The notes under the pieces are model-generated. The model was not told the origin of the DNA and did no database searches. It saw only the letters and a list, made by a program, of their open reading frames with translations. Shown here in pieces: positions 23,940-38,789 of a stretch of DNA of 64,000 bases; position 1 is the stretch's first letter; every line of letters begins with the position of its first letter. This DNA comes from Phascolomyces articulosus (lineage: Eukaryota > Mucoromycota > Mucoromycetes > Mucorales > Lichtheimiaceae): the NCBI GenBank assembly GCA_025677815.1, contig JAIXMP010000037.1:248001-312000 (forward strand). Reading direction: 5' to 3'. Made by a program: the position numbers and the translations under genes.

Positions 23940-24290
23940 ATTATGATGATAATAATCACCCCCAGGAAAATAATAAAATAATGGTGATACGATTAGATTA
24001 CAGAATTCTAATTGATGCACACCAGCCATATAGGATCAAATCATAATGAACACACACACCCTCTCTCTTACTGCGCGGACACAAAGTGTAAATGCTTCAT
24101 TATATTAATTTTATTATATTGATTACTTTATTTATTTCATTAAAAAAAATAAAAAAAATCCAAATAATGTAAATTAACCTAAAATGGGTCAAAAAAATAT
24201 AAAAGAAGTGCCGTGATTGACGTATTTTTTTTATTCTTTTCTTTTTCTTGTATATCATCTTCTTAATTCTCTCTTCCTCTTTTGTAAAAG
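23940..24290 (+). promoter_or_regulatory. Chitinase upstream region with TATA-like box
   Basis: The 350 bp between RRP36 and the chitinase contains a TATA-like AATATAAAAGAAG at about 24196-24208, roughly 85 bp before the ATG, followed by a pyrimidine-rich stretch as often seen before fungal start codons. Confidence 0.4.
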
Positions 24291-26280
24291 ATGAAGACCC
24301 TTTCCAATCATTTACTTCTGCTGGTTCAGACAGCTCTTTTCTTGTATGTTGCTTCCGTTGCTGGTTGTCATCATCCTGAGCATCAGCATACTACAACCAC
24401 TACTACACCTGCTCTTCAACCTACTACAACGGCCGCACCTGCTGAAACTACCACTACTGCTCCTGAACCTTCGACACCTGCAACTTCAAAGTCTGATAAC
24501 CGTCTTATTGCTTATATTGCTGACTGGGCTTTGCCTGAAAAGATTGCATGGGACAAGCTCGATCAAGTCATCTATTCTTTCGCTGTTCCTGATGAAAGTG
24601 GTAACCTTGGTGAATTTGATGCCGATCAACTCAAGTCTAGTAAGTAATACTTATTATTCAAAAAATAATAGTAGTAGATATCTCTTTTGTATTTTTCCAC
24701 TCGTTTCGTGATGGAAATAATAACCTTTCTTCTTTGTCTCTTTCTTTTTTTTTCTGTCTATTGTAGTTGTAAAGGAAGGTCATGACAATGGCAAATCTGT
24801 CAGCTTGAGTGTTGGCGGGTAAGTTTATTTTTCATTATTACTTAATAGACTAAAATTTCATTATCGTCACACCATTCATTAATTTGTGATAATATGTATA
24901 TTCATTCTCTTTTTTTTTTCATTATTCTTATTAGTTGGACTGGTTCGCTTTATTTCAGTTCTCTTGTTGGTTCTGAATCTTCCCGTGCCAAGTTTGCAAA
25001 GAACATTGCAAATGCTGTCGATGAATTTGATTTGGATGCTATTAACCTTGATTGGGGTAATAATAGATTTTTTTGTTTGTTTGTTTGTTTTGTCACTCTT
25101 CCTTCATAGGCAACAAAGCCCACTTTTGTATCATTGACTGAATGTTTCTTTTATTTTTATTTTTTAAAAAAAAGAATATCCCAACAGTGCTAACGGCGTC
25201 GCATGTAACCAAAAGTAAGTATTAATAACTTTACACTCTTTTAGTCTAAGCCCATTTAATAATTTCTCATCATAAAACTAATAAATGTGTTACCGTACGA
25301 TTTTTTTGATAAAGTGACCCTCAAGATACTGCCAACTACCTCAAGTTTGTTCAACAATTACGTGACACCTTACCAAAGGGTACCCTGATCAATGCTGCTG
25401 TTGCCACTGCTCCTTTCAATGACGAAAACCAACAACCTTCTACTACTTTGGATCCTGAATGGAAGGGTGCTTTGGATGGTTTCTATATTATGGTAAATGA
25501 TTATATTAATTAATTTCTGTCAAATCTTTTCCTCCTCCTTCAATTGTCTCTCTTTCTCCTTTTTTGTTTCTGTACACATCTCCTAATATAATTAATTTAT
25601 CTGCAGGGTTATGATGTCAATGGTAACTGGAACGAAGATGCTGGACCTAACGCCCCCTTGTACTACGATGGTCAATCGGATGGTATTGATACTGTCAGTG
25701 CTGATTCTGCTGTCAAGGCTTGGTCTGCTGCTGGTATTCCATCTGATCAACTTTATTTGGGTGTTCCTTTCTATGGTCGTATTGCTCAAGTTACTGATAA
25801 GGTTACTGCTCGAACTGGCATGTACCAACCTATCCAGAAGAATCAAATTAAGGGTGACGAATATGATGAAAAGAGTGCTGATCCATGTCCTGGTGCTAAA
25901 TCTACTTTCTCTGGCATGTATCAATGGCGTTCAATTGAACAACAAGGTATCTCTACCAATTCTTCTGGTTGGGAAACCTCTTGGGATACTGCTAGTCAAA
26001 CTCCTTTTGCTTACAAGGGCAACCGTGTCTTGTCATTTGATGATCCTCACTCTCTTCGTGAAAAAGTCAAGTATGCTAAGGCTAATGGTTTAGGTGGTGT
26101 TATGCTTTGGTCTTTGGAAATGGTAATGTATCTCTCTTTTGTCTTATTTTTTTTTTTTTTTTTTGTAATTATATGAAAAAATAGAATTAGTATTATTCAT
26201 TGAAATTCTCTTTATTATTATTATAGGACGATGCTGATAATACTTTGTTGAACGCTTTGCAAGGTATCCGCAAGGATTAA
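24291..26280 (+). CDS. Secreted GH18 chitinase with Thr/Pro-rich linker
   Basis: Exons: 24291-24639, 24767-24818, 24935-25056, 25175-25214, 25315-25492, 25607-26122 and 26227-26280 (436 aa). A hydrophobic signal peptide (about residues 7-25) is followed by a His- and Thr/Pro-rich linker (about 27-65) that is probably O-glycosylated, then a GH18 barrel: RLIAYIADWAL, VIYSFAVPDE, SVSLSVGGWTGS, the active-site strand LDAINLDWEYP, FYIMGYDVNG, LYLGVPFYGR and VMLWSLEMD. The catalytic Glu (DWE) is present; the second Asp of the DxxDxDxE motif is Asn. The barrel hydrolyses beta-1,4-linked N-acetylglucosamine, likely for wall remodelling or chitin use. No chitin-binding module or GPI signal is seen. 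Codon choice is more C-ending than in neighbours, suggesting strong expression. Confidence 0.93.
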
Positions 26281-27855
26281 GTTCTTTTTTTTTTATCAAA
26301 CGTTACATTCCCCTCACACATCCTCCATACAAATTACAAATTATGCTTGTATTTTTAACATACTTTTTATACATTTCCAAATAAACTTATTCCATCCCTA
26401 TCGTTGTTCTTTTTTGATTTTATTAAAACAAAGAAAAAAAAAGCTATTTATAATCATTTTATCGTAAAAGTCTCCGATATTTTAATCACCAGTATGAACA
26501 GAGAACCCTAGATTTTGGGTGCCTTCAGGGCACATGAATTTTTATACCCCACTTTTAAATTAAATTGAAACACGGACTTAATATCTCAATGTGTCTTAGC
26601 AACTTATGGCCTAGGCGGGATATATAGAATATCCTTATATAAAACATCTGTTTTTTTTAACTTAGTGGCTGAAGCATTCAATCCTATCATATATATATAT
26701 TATCTCTATGATGGTTATAAATAGCCATGTCCTTAAGGTTTGAATGATGATAATATAAAGAATAGTTACAAAGTAATTTTAGCTGTACTTTATTTCATAT
26801 CCTCTCCGATCCAAAAAAAAATGATGTAACATATAACTTGACCTTGATTCATATTAGAGTGCCTGATAACACTAGTAATAAGCCTCGTTTTTTTATATAG
26901 AATCATTTTCATATAGTGCAATGAAAAAACAACAACTTGCTTTATTACGAGCTAAATCTGCATAGATATTTTATTTAGGCGCATTGAATAAAATGATATT
27001 CATTACAAAATCACAGTTTGACAACGCTTACAATATAGAAGAAGGGGGAGTTAGAAAATAGAGTACGAGGATCTGATATTTCTTATTTTTTAATTTAATA
27101 AAAAAAAATGATCAACCCGTAAAAAAAAATGGATGATCCATTTACTATTTGAACATATAAAAGTTGTTACACGATGTTACCAAACTTGAATAAAAAAGAC
27201 TAAGGTCACCTTTTGTTCGATAAACAAGGAAATATATCCATGTTCACACAGAACACCTGGGACAAAAATATAAATAATAGAATCAGATGAATAACCGTTT
27301 ACATAAGTTATATAGGAAACAGAAACTTTGACCTTTTTTTTTTTTACAACATAAAAAAGTCATATTAATTAGGCTTCTTTTATATTAAACTCGTATCTTG
27401 TGATTGCATCTATTTCTAAATTTTACCATGGCAGAGAGAGACATAAACAAAAAACCCAATCCTAAATGACACTCATAAGCAAAATAAAACCATCATCATT
27501 ATAATATGGTGTAAAAAATGGAAAAAAAAACAAGTTTATATATTCACAAAAAAAAGAGAAAAATGCGGTATTGCATGCTTCCCTGAAAAGGATATAAAAA
27601 AAGGATTTCGAGGTGTTTGAATCAAAGAAAAAAAAATAGAGAAGTAGTTAGAACGAAAAAAAAAATTTAAACGCAATGAATTGAGATGAGGGGACAAAAA
27701 ATTCAGGGCGGGTTGAAAGAGACGTTTGAGAATAAATGCTTGAGGGGAAAAAGAGAATATGTTAAATCAGATTTTAAGAGTGTGTGTGTGTGTGTGTGTG
27801 TATGTGTTTATATATGATGTTGATTGGAAAGAGGTAGTGAGAATTTATATATAAT
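26281..27855. other. Intergenic between convergent genes
   Basis: The chitinase and the Sec14-like gene converge here. The 1.6 kb is AT-rich with A runs and a TG repeat. No gene is recognised. Confidence 0.45.
27781..27802. repeat. TG microsatellite
   Basis: Ten to eleven TG units, about 55 bp past the stop of the Sec14-like gene. Confidence 0.95.
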
Positions 27856-29667
<1,812 letters not shown>

Positions 29668-29790
29668 TTTTTTTGTTGTTGTTAATAGAGAGTGTAAAAA
29701 GAAGAAAAAAACGTTGGGTGTGTTGTTTTAAGCAAAAATAGAGTGAAAGCTTAAAGAAAAAAAAAAAAGACAACTTTAAGGTACAAAGCA

Positions 29791-29808
29791 TCCCTTTTAT
29801 ATATCAAC
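29791..29808 (-). promoter_or_regulatory. TATA-like box of the Sec14-like gene
   Basis: Read on the minus strand this is TATATAAAAGGGA, about 130 bp before the start codon. Confidence 0.4.
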
Positions 29809-30539
29809 CTTTTTTGAGTTTTTGAGTTTTTTTGACTGTCTCAATTTTTTTATGGTTTATGTGCTACGAATCTAACAAATTTGGAACTTTCGTGCTGAGT
29901 GGTGGGGTTTGGTACCCCAATTGGAAATACATACTCTCTCTCTTCCTCTTTCACCTAGACTGCGAATAAAGCTATAGAATTTACTACTCACTCTTTGATT
30001 TATGAACAATGATGAATGATGATGTTTCCCCCCCCAAAAAAAAAAAATTCATTCAACTTCATTTTATTATTATTATTATTATTTTTTCAGGTACCAAATT
30101 TATTCAATATCATCAAAATTCAATGCTGAATGACGATTTTTCTAATCACCTTAGCAACAGAAACAAAGATATTCTATTGCATGTCGAATGAGTTAACCTT
30201 AGTTCTACGAAAAAAAGGGGGGGAGGAGGAGTTTTTTTTTTTTTTTTTTTTTATCAACCCCAACATTAACAAGCAGAGAGGGAGATCGACATAAAGGTAT
30301 TTTGATGCCATTCTTTAAACACTCACATTCATTTTTTTTTGTGATGCCCCGCAGTATATGTGTGTGAGAATCTCACAAGACTTGAACTCACATTCTTTCT
30401 GTTGGTGACAGCAACCTCTCAATAATAATGAACTGGATCAAAAAATAAAAAAGAAGCGTGGAAAAAATAGAGTTGTTTATTTATTTATGATAATTATAGT
30501 TTATCTCAATGTTTATTATTGAAGCAAAACCGTCATAAA

Positions 30540-30540
<1 letters not shown>

Positions 30541-30572
<32 letters not shown>
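30541..30572. repeat. ATT microsatellite
   Basis: Ten to eleven ATT units. Confidence 0.95.
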
Positions 30573-32250
30573 GAAATCGGTTATTTCTTTCTTATTGTTT
30601 AAGTATGTAGCATCTAATAAGACATGAATGAATGTCCAAAAATAAAAGTGTGGGAAAGCAAAGCAACAATAATAAATTATATTTGAGATCAGTTTTAAAT
30701 GAATAAACTTCCCGTCTTTGGTTATTATCGCATATGTCACCTTTTCAACGTCAAAAAAGGTTTGAATGGAACTTGAATATTATTATAGAAATCATTTACA
30801 CCTTGAGTTGACGTTATTATTACTTTCAGTGTTTTTTTTATTCTGTTTTTGGTTGATAGTAGTTGAAACACATCCATTCTCCACTTTTATTATTATTATT
30901 ATTATGACTATCAACAATCCTCCTTCTTCTTCCTATAATAATTATTATTACTATATCTAATTTAAATTAGTTGTTGCTTTGCCATTGCCTTTATTTTTTA
31001 AAGTTAATTACATGTATCATGAGTAATCTAAAAAAAAAAAAGAAACCCCATTCATAAAAATATAAAATTTATAATATCGCGGTTCTATAATAATGGACAA
31101 AGAGTTTCAATGTATATATACAGTACATCATCTATCTTCCTGCAAAAAAAAAATCACTCTTATACTATAGCAATACTCTTCATCATTTTACAAAAAGCAC
31201 GTGCTTTCATTTTTCAATTCACTTTTTGTTGGGTGAAAAAAAAAATAGATGATGCGTTTGAGTGGAATGACAAAAAGAATAGATATAACATCATTAAAGA
31301 AAAGAGATATTGTGTGTTGATAATGAACACCATAGTTATCAACACGTTTCCTTATTCATTTTTGAAAGATATATAACTTTTGGGTATGTACACCCGTGCT
31401 TTTTTTTTGCGCACAATCCGTTATAAACACCCCCGCACTTTTCTTTTTTTTTTTTTTGTATAACATTTAAAAAGTGAGACTAAACTTCAATTGTGAATAA
31501 GATGAGCTATTCGTATATTATGTATGTGAGGTAGATCAAACAAAAAAAACCATTTATTATATATATATCCAGTTTGTATGATTTTTATATATGCTATCTT
31601 AAAAAGTCATTTAGTAAATGAAATGCACTTTCTCTCCGCCATTCATTATGTTCGTATCTTGAAAAATAATGAAAATTTATATAGGTTTTGTATTATTATA
31701 TTATAGTAACATTTTAGAAAACATGTGAAGGCTTTAATAGTCCCCTTCAAAACCCCAACCATAAAAAAACCACACTTTTGCTTATTTCATGCTACACCAC
31801 ACTACTTATCAACCAATCATTAACTTTTTACCCCATCCATCCTTTTCACTTTTTTTTTATATAAACTATCCACTATCTGTATAATATGAAAAATATCTAA
31901 AACCAAAAAAAAAAAAAAAAACCTGATTTGAAAGATAAATATTATAGCATAATTATGCAATGGAAAAAAAAATATAGATTGAAATGAAAAAAATAAAGCT
32001 GGGTACCTTTTTTTTAAGGATTTCACATGTTGAATGTGAACAAGTCAAGACAATAATTTGTGTGCACTGACCTTAAATCATAGTCTATCTTTTCTATTAC
32101 GTGTTTCACAAATCCATTATATGGTATGGTTTTATGAATAACATTATTAAAGTTATATGACTTACATCATGGATAAATTTCTATATACAATTCAAAATAT
32201 TGATAATAAAAGATGATGTAAGACTTATTCTTCTATCTTATTTGTGGAGA

Positions 32251-32280
<30 letters not shown>
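32251..32280. repeat. ATT microsatellite
   Basis: Ten ATT units followed by a T-run/A-run palindrome. Confidence 0.95.
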
Positions 32281-32281
<1 letters not shown>

Positions 32282-34494
32282 TTTTTTTTTTAAAAAAAAA
32301 AACCTGGAGTAAAAAAGTGCACGGTTGTCTTATTTTCACTGATTGTAATGTTGAAAAAAGGGTCCAATCACGATGGATTTATGTCAGCTTATCAGGTGGG
32401 TCTGTTAATTTTTTTTGTGTAAAATATCAAAAGTATATTTATAAACTGGATTTAGTTTTTTGATGGGGGTGGAGAAATGTGTTAGTAACCATGAACCATT
32501 TATTTTTATCATTGATGGATGGATGCCCACTTTTGTGTTTAAACTTTAAAATATCATGTTCCTCTTTTATGTCAACAATCATCTTCATCATGTCAAGGTC
32601 CCAGGTTAAAAAAAAATAACCATATTTTCTGTTGTCCATGATTATTAAATAATAAGTTTTCTTCAATGTTTACATACTTTTTAAAGTTATGTACAACAGA
32701 AACATTTGATTGACTTTTTTTTTTTGTTGAAGAAGATGATGAAGGAAAAAGAATTAGGAAGAACTTTACCTTTTCATATAGAATGATAAACATATATCCT
32801 TTTGAATCGCAATAACTAATATGTAGCGCAGTTTAACTATTATATACAAATAATAAAATCAATGTAGATCATTACAAAGAAACTATTAACAATAACCACT
32901 TAACTATTCAAATAGAGAGTGCCTTTTAACGTTCATTGACATGTGAATATTGACAAAAAGTTGTACAAATAAAAAAGGTACATTACACGTTTTTTTTGTT
33001 TTTGTTTTGTTTATCATGCAAATGTAGTAATCAATCAATCCATCATTCATTAAGAAGTATATATTGGGTCACAATCCAAAAAAATAAAAATATCCGGTTT
33101 TTTGGGTGAAAACGAGAAGGATATGTTTGGGGTTGTTGTCGTTTCCATATAATATAAATCGAATGATTCTATTTATGGAGAAATGTCCGTGGCTTGGGGT
33201 ACGAGTTGTAATTAGTTAGTTGTTACATGCATAATGATGCGATGCATTTTTGACAACATTTTCCATCCTTCTCATTCTATTGTTGTTTACATGTGTTTTC
33301 ATTTTTTCCCAAACCCCAAATAAAAAAAAGATACCTATTTGATTTACTTCACCTTACCTATTTATTTTCAAAAAAAAATATACGATGGGGTGCATTCCTA
33401 CATAGAAATAGAAAGCAAAATATGATAAATATAATCTCCCAAATTTGACTGATGCAACAACGGCACCTGAAAACATTTGATACCATATAACATGACAATT
33501 TTTGCTCATTCATAGATTATACTTACCGAATGCTCAATGATCATCCATATTATTATTAGCTTTGCCTACTATACATTTACAACGTATTAGATAATTGTTA
33601 ATCTTTGTAAGATGGCTATAGAATAAATCTCTAAATAATAAAATGAATATGTGAAAACTCTTATTATTATACTAGATAATATTACATTACTTGTTAACTA
33701 ATAAGCGGAAGAAAATTCTTGGTTTTCGGGAATCGTCATATTATTTAAAGCATTGATACGTCAGTATCCAATGCCATCATTGAAAATATGAGTTATTATA
33801 AATACGAAGCAAGAGGAAGCAACTACAGAATAAACGGAACTTGATCAGAGACAAAGTATTTTTTGCAAGAGAAATAATGTATATATAATGGAAATTATAA
33901 TAAATACAGTATCGTTCATATTATCGTTGATGTTTTCTTTTTGGAAAGGATAATCTGAATAACTAGGAATAGTTTGTATGGAATAAACGTGACACTACTA
34001 CTCGTAAAACGCAGCAATTGAATATAACTTCGGGTACGTGAGTAAAAAAAAAAAAAACTATGAATCATCTCGACTAAGCAAAACTGCGCTTCAACAAATA
34101 TATGGCTGATCCATTGGGTCATCGACATTCACGTAGTAGTAGTGAACAGGTCTCGAGTTTTTTTATGTGACATTTTTTTTCCTTTGTCCTAAATTGAGTT
34201 GTCTGTTCTTCATTTTCCCCGGAATCAAGCGCCGGAATATTGGACAATGATATGCGCCTCCACATGTGGATTTTTTTTAATTACTCCTATAAAATTCCAC
34301 GTATGAATAAATATATCATTCTATCGATAGATGGTCTTTGGTTAGATCGATTATCTATAGATGATTGGGCTATTTTAAATCATTACAATTTTTTTTCTGA
34401 AAGGCTTCTATGTATTTACTCGGGTTTTAAAAGACCACTTAACTCTATAAGCGCCAAGAAGTGATATATTTAGATCGATCACAATGGTGATTGT

Positions 34495-34779
34495 TTATTG
34501 TATCTGAATGGAAAAACGCGCCGGCATGTACATGTCAAAATATCCACGATTATGTGTCATTTGAAAAGCCTCTCTCAGAATAAACAAGTTTTTTTTCAGC
34601 CTCCCCAATTGTTGGTTCATGTTTTTTTTTGCTTCCCTAAACTTAAGCAATAACGTGAGTACTCCCTGTAACCTTGAAGGTACACCATTTTCCAAAATAG
34701 ATTTCTCCAGTGATTTACTTACATCGAAAAGAATTAAAAACCCCGCTTCTTGGTAAAATCGCTCAGCAAACAGTCTCAC
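34495..34779 (-). CDS. Unrecognised 94-codon frame, possible gene relic
   Basis: The minus frame opens at an ATG at 34779 and is mixed in composition: ERFYQEAGFLILFDVSKSLE, a helical Lys/Leu-rich middle, then MTHNRGYFDMYMPARFSIQ. It looks more protein-like than the surrounding AT-rich frames because it uses all residue classes. It matches no family I recognise, has no evident partner exons and lies alone in a gene desert. It may be part of a transposon or a dead gene. Low confidence that it is expressed. Confidence 0.2.
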   Translation of the reverse strand: MRLFAERFYQEAGFLILFDVSKSLEKSILENGVPSRLQGVLTLLLKFREAKKNMNQQLGRLKKNLFILREAFQMTHNRGYFDMYMPARFSIQIQ

Positions 34780-36456
34780 TGTTTTTTAATATTCTTCTAG
34801 AAAAACACATCGCTATTTATGCTGTCGTGTTCTTATTTCTATAACAGTCCATTTCATGGTGAATTTTAGAAATATAAAAATAGAAACAAATGCATTTGTT
34901 TCGGCATGGATGGATTATTAAAAAAAAAAAGCCATAGCAATGTACCTTAGTATCGGAACCCACTTTTATAGACATACTACTACGTATACAAGTGACCTAT
35001 TATTATTGTCCATGTTGTTATTGGTTAGATATGTGGGTGAACATGTGAAGATAGAGTGATGATGATGAGGTGGCGGCACTCGTCAACGGTAAAAGTTATT
35101 TCTTCCCGTGATGGTGTTGTATCATTAGACCATGATTGCTTTGAAGGGTATATAAATCATTTGTAGAAGAGAATTGTTATATTTCTATTCAAAAAAAGAT
35201 ACTGTATAACATGTAATCGTACGAATATAGAGAATGATATATGAATAATAACAATATTTACTTTTTCGTTATTGTTGATCTTCGAATACGGAAGCGTGAC
35301 ATTCTAATAAAGTCAATTATCATTATTAAAATACAACTACTGTTGTTGGGGAATACCCAACAGATGAAATCACCTGGTTTTACTATCTCCATAGTAATTC
35401 TAGATTGGTGTTCAATTATGGTTATATAAAAAAAACAGAGTTTATCTTCTTTACATATCATCATTATCATCGGATCCTTGTTTTTTAATCTATATACCAT
35501 CAACATTCAAAAAAAATTGATAACAGAGATATAGATAAGCCATAACCTACAATCTATCTATATCAACATCATGTGAATGACTGTAATATATGAAACGGAA
35601 CCCACTTTATGGTGTTGTTTCATTTTGACAGGGAGGGGCTGAAGCATATTATGTTACCCTAGATGCATGAAAAAGCCAAGCCAATAATGCTATTAGCAAT
35701 GACGTATCGATCATAGGGCCATCCATTTTCTGGATAATTATATTAAAAATTAGTGGTGTGTGGGTAAAAAAAAATGGGGGAGTGGCGCAAGGGGAAATTT
35801 GCCAAGGTTGGGTTATGAAAAAAAAAAAAAAGGTTTTATTTTTATTTCTCAAAACGGAACGTGGCAATTTATATATGACCTTTTTTTTTGTCGATCTCAA
35901 GAAATTCTTGGCAACCAGCGTTAGTCAATAGAAATAATAACAATTGTGCATATTTAAGATGACAGCAATTTTCTTATCATAAAAGTCCGAAGATGTCTTT
36001 TTTACAGAAAAACGTGGCGTGATCTGATAACTTTTTGTTATTGGGACAAGAAGAAAATATAATTATGTTAGAGAAGTATTACTCTTTGTTGCTATACTAT
36101 GTGGAATAGTTTTTTTTTTTTTTTAAAAAAAAAACACAATATTAAAGTAACACTGGTGAGAAAAGAATGGTAAGGAAAGAACAACAAATGACTTTAACAC
36201 TTTCTTTGTCACACAATGGTAAAAATTTTAAAATTCAAAGTTATGCCATCTCAAAATCATCAATTTCACACGTTTTTTTATGGAATGAATCATGATTTCA
36301 CACACAGTTAGAACAATTTCAGGGAAACAAGGATAAAATTTAAACTTTGTTTCGCATATATATATATATTTCGATACGTCAAAGTATTCAATAGATAATG
36401 AAATAAGATATTTTATTGTACAAAGGTTATAATGGATAGGATAAATGGATTTGTTT

Positions 36457-38189
36457 TTAAAGTTTGGCCTTGACTTGGACACCATTGTTAAGTAATTCCA
36501 ACACCTTGACAGCTGAACCCCAGCTGGAAAGATATCCTATAAAAAAAATACAAGTAGTAGAGGATGAGTAAAACTAAAGACCAACAATCATGGAAAGATA
36601 ATAAACAACATTACCATGTGCACCGTGACCATAATTATGCACAACCGTAAACTTTTTGTTTCCAGCATCTAAAAAAAACACAGTTTCAATGAGTCATATA
36701 CTCAGATTTATCAACGATAACCACCACCACTCATTGATTTGTTCCTTGAAAAAAAAATAACTATACCTAAAGTTTCCTTTTCTACACGAACACTGTCCTT
36801 ACGACCGGGTCGGAACCCAACATTATGTTTAACGATATTGAACGCATCAGGTCCCTTGCCATGGGTCAATTCAGGATTCAAGTCATACACGCGTTTCAAA
36901 ATATCCTTTGAAATCTCAGGATTAGGCACAGGACTTTTGTTGTCATAATCCAATGTGCCACCAACAATACAATGACCATCGGGACGAGGAATAATATAAG
37001 TATATACATCAGGACCTTCACGGTACATTTGAGTTTTGATATGAGGAGCATGAACCAAGACTGTTTGACCACGAATAGCACTAATCGTCTTATCTTGTAC
37101 ATCCTTTAATGTGGCGGATCCTAAACCAGAACAATTGATCACTGTATCTGCACCATATTTTTCAGAGACTTGCCCAAGACTTTCAAATGTATCACGTTCG
37201 ATAGGAATGTTTAATTTTTGTACATTTGATACGAGCCATGATAAATATTGAGGAGCGTTCATTGTAACTTTTTTTTAAAAAAAATTCCGAATTCATCCGA
37301 TTAGTTTGTTTTTTTTTCTTTAAGAAATTTCGTTTTTGTAAAAAAAAGAAAGGAGGGGGTGAGAAATTAGAGACTCACACGATAAGAATTTGTATCCAAA
37401 TTTAACACCTTGAGGAAGTTGGTCTTTTGGAATTTCAGAAGTCTAATGATAACATTTTTTTTTGGTTTGTTAAAACATATTGTATCTCAAACAATTATTT
37501 GGTATCTTTTAGTCTCCAAATGACTTATTGAAACATACATTGAGATAAAATTTATGACCCCATGCTTCAGCAGGGGCGTCTTCGACTTCACTATAATGAA
37601 TACCAGGACAATACATGACACCCGCTTCAGGTACTTGATCAGCTTCTCTCTTGAATTCTTGGAATGAAATACGATCAATATCTATCATAAACCCATCATG
37701 ATAACCCAAATTATTATTAGTGATGACTGTTATTATTATTGATCATTGGACCTTGAGAAAAAAAAAGAAGTAGTATAAATATATACCTTGAAGAAGCTTG
37801 TTTTCAAAAGCAAATGTAACAATGGATGCACCTGCCCAAGGTGATGTGAATTCATGAGTAAGATCATCTCCAGGATGATATTGGCCTACAACAGTGATAT
37901 CATCATAACCATTCTTTTTTAATGTAATAGCAGTGGTTAAACCAAGAACACCAGCACCTAAAAATAATACAACATTATAGGATGATGATGATGATGGAAT
38001 TGTCAATAATCAAAATAACATATATATTCTTCTTTCCCCCCAAATGTCCAATCAAAAAATTCAGAATTCTTTATCTTGAAAATATAATTTCATTGATAAC
38101 TCTTTTTTTTTGTTCCCTTTATTAGTAAGTAGAAATGTGTAAAATGATTTAATTTCTCTATATTTACCAAGGATAACAACTTTAGGCAT
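36457..38189 (-). CDS. DAO1: D-amino-acid oxidase, peroxisomal
   Basis: Seven exons (minus): 38189-38168, 37957-37787, 37681-37539, 37442-37379, 37267-36767, 36668-36615 and 36536-36457 (344 aa, usual length). The start MPKVVILGAGVLGLTTAI is the FAD-binding Rossmann motif. Then TSPWAGA, PGIHYSEVEDAP, the substrate-side stretch SFTMNAPQYLSWL, VINCSGLGSATL, IRGQTVLVHAP, YIIPRPDGHCIVGGTLD, NVGFRPGRKDSVRVE and the family signature VVHNYGHGAHGYLSSWGSA. It deaminates D-amino acids to 2-oxo acids with hydrogen peroxide release. The C-terminus ends AKL, a peroxisomal PTS1 variant, fitting the known location. D-amino-acid versus D-aspartate preference cannot be decided from sequence. Confidence 0.92.
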
Positions 38190-38789
38190 GTTTCAAAATG
38201 TAGTAAAAAAAAAGAGGTAGCGAAGGAAAAAGGTGATTCAATGTGTTAAAAAAAAACAAAAAAGTCTTTTATATAAAACACCTCTCTCCGCTTTAAAAAA
38301 AGAAAAATCCGGGGTGATATTATATTTATAATTAGGAAACCGATTTGTTTAAACAAAGATTAAGTTTCAATGGGATCTCAGCTTTTTATTGCGTAGTTTA
38401 TAAAAGTTCAAAAGGAAAGGTGTGTGTGAATCTAATAGTTAGGAAAAAAAATAAAGGAATGGGTTTGTCTCTATATAAATGTGTGCTGTGTTAAGGGTAT
38501 AAACATATATATACATATATAGATATTTTGTTTTATGATTTTGGGGGAAATCAGGGAATGATAATGATGGATGGGATGAGTCAAAATATGTACTAATGGA
38601 ATGTATTTGTAGTATATATAGGGTTACTAGTAGTAGTAGTAGTATATAGTAGTTAAGTGATAATGAGTAAATGAGTAATAGTAATAAGGATGCAAAAGAG
38701 GAGAAGGGTGGGAATTTTTATAACAAAAAAAGAAAGGAAATCTAATCTAAACTATATAAAAAAAAATACACAAAAAAAAAATATTTTTT
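38190..38789. other. Spacer between the oxidase start and the bZIP 3' end
   Basis: Both genes lie on the minus strand, so these 600 bp hold the bZIP 3' flank and the oxidase promoter. AT-rich, with a TAG repeat near 38628-38642. Confidence 0.4.
38264..38282 (-). promoter_or_regulatory. TATA-like box of the D-amino-acid oxidase gene
   Basis: The minus strand reads TTTTATATAAAAGAC about 80 bp upstream of the start codon at 38189. Confidence 0.4.

Larger units (their letters stand above)
29809..36456. other. 6.6 kb gene-poor region
   Basis: No recognisable gene on either strand. It is very AT-rich, with A/T runs, ATT repeats (30541-30572, 32251-32280) and many poly-A or poly-T tracts. The only longer protein-like frame is a 94-codon minus frame at 34495-34779. 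Confidence 0.5.

Noticed and set aside
24346..24711. 121-codon Leu-rich frame overlapping the chitinase start
   Set aside because: It is a shifted frame of the signal peptide and Thr/Pro linker and runs into intron 1.
25611..26093. 160-codon Leu/Val-rich frame over chitinase exon 6
   Set aside because: A shadow of the GH18 exon in another frame; the chitinase frame has the catalytic motifs.
30350..30440. tRNA-like B-box (GAGTTCAAGTC read on the minus strand) with a GGTTGCTGTCACC upstream
   Set aside because: The distance between the two boxes is too short for an anticodon arm and no acceptor stem pairs; not a tRNA.
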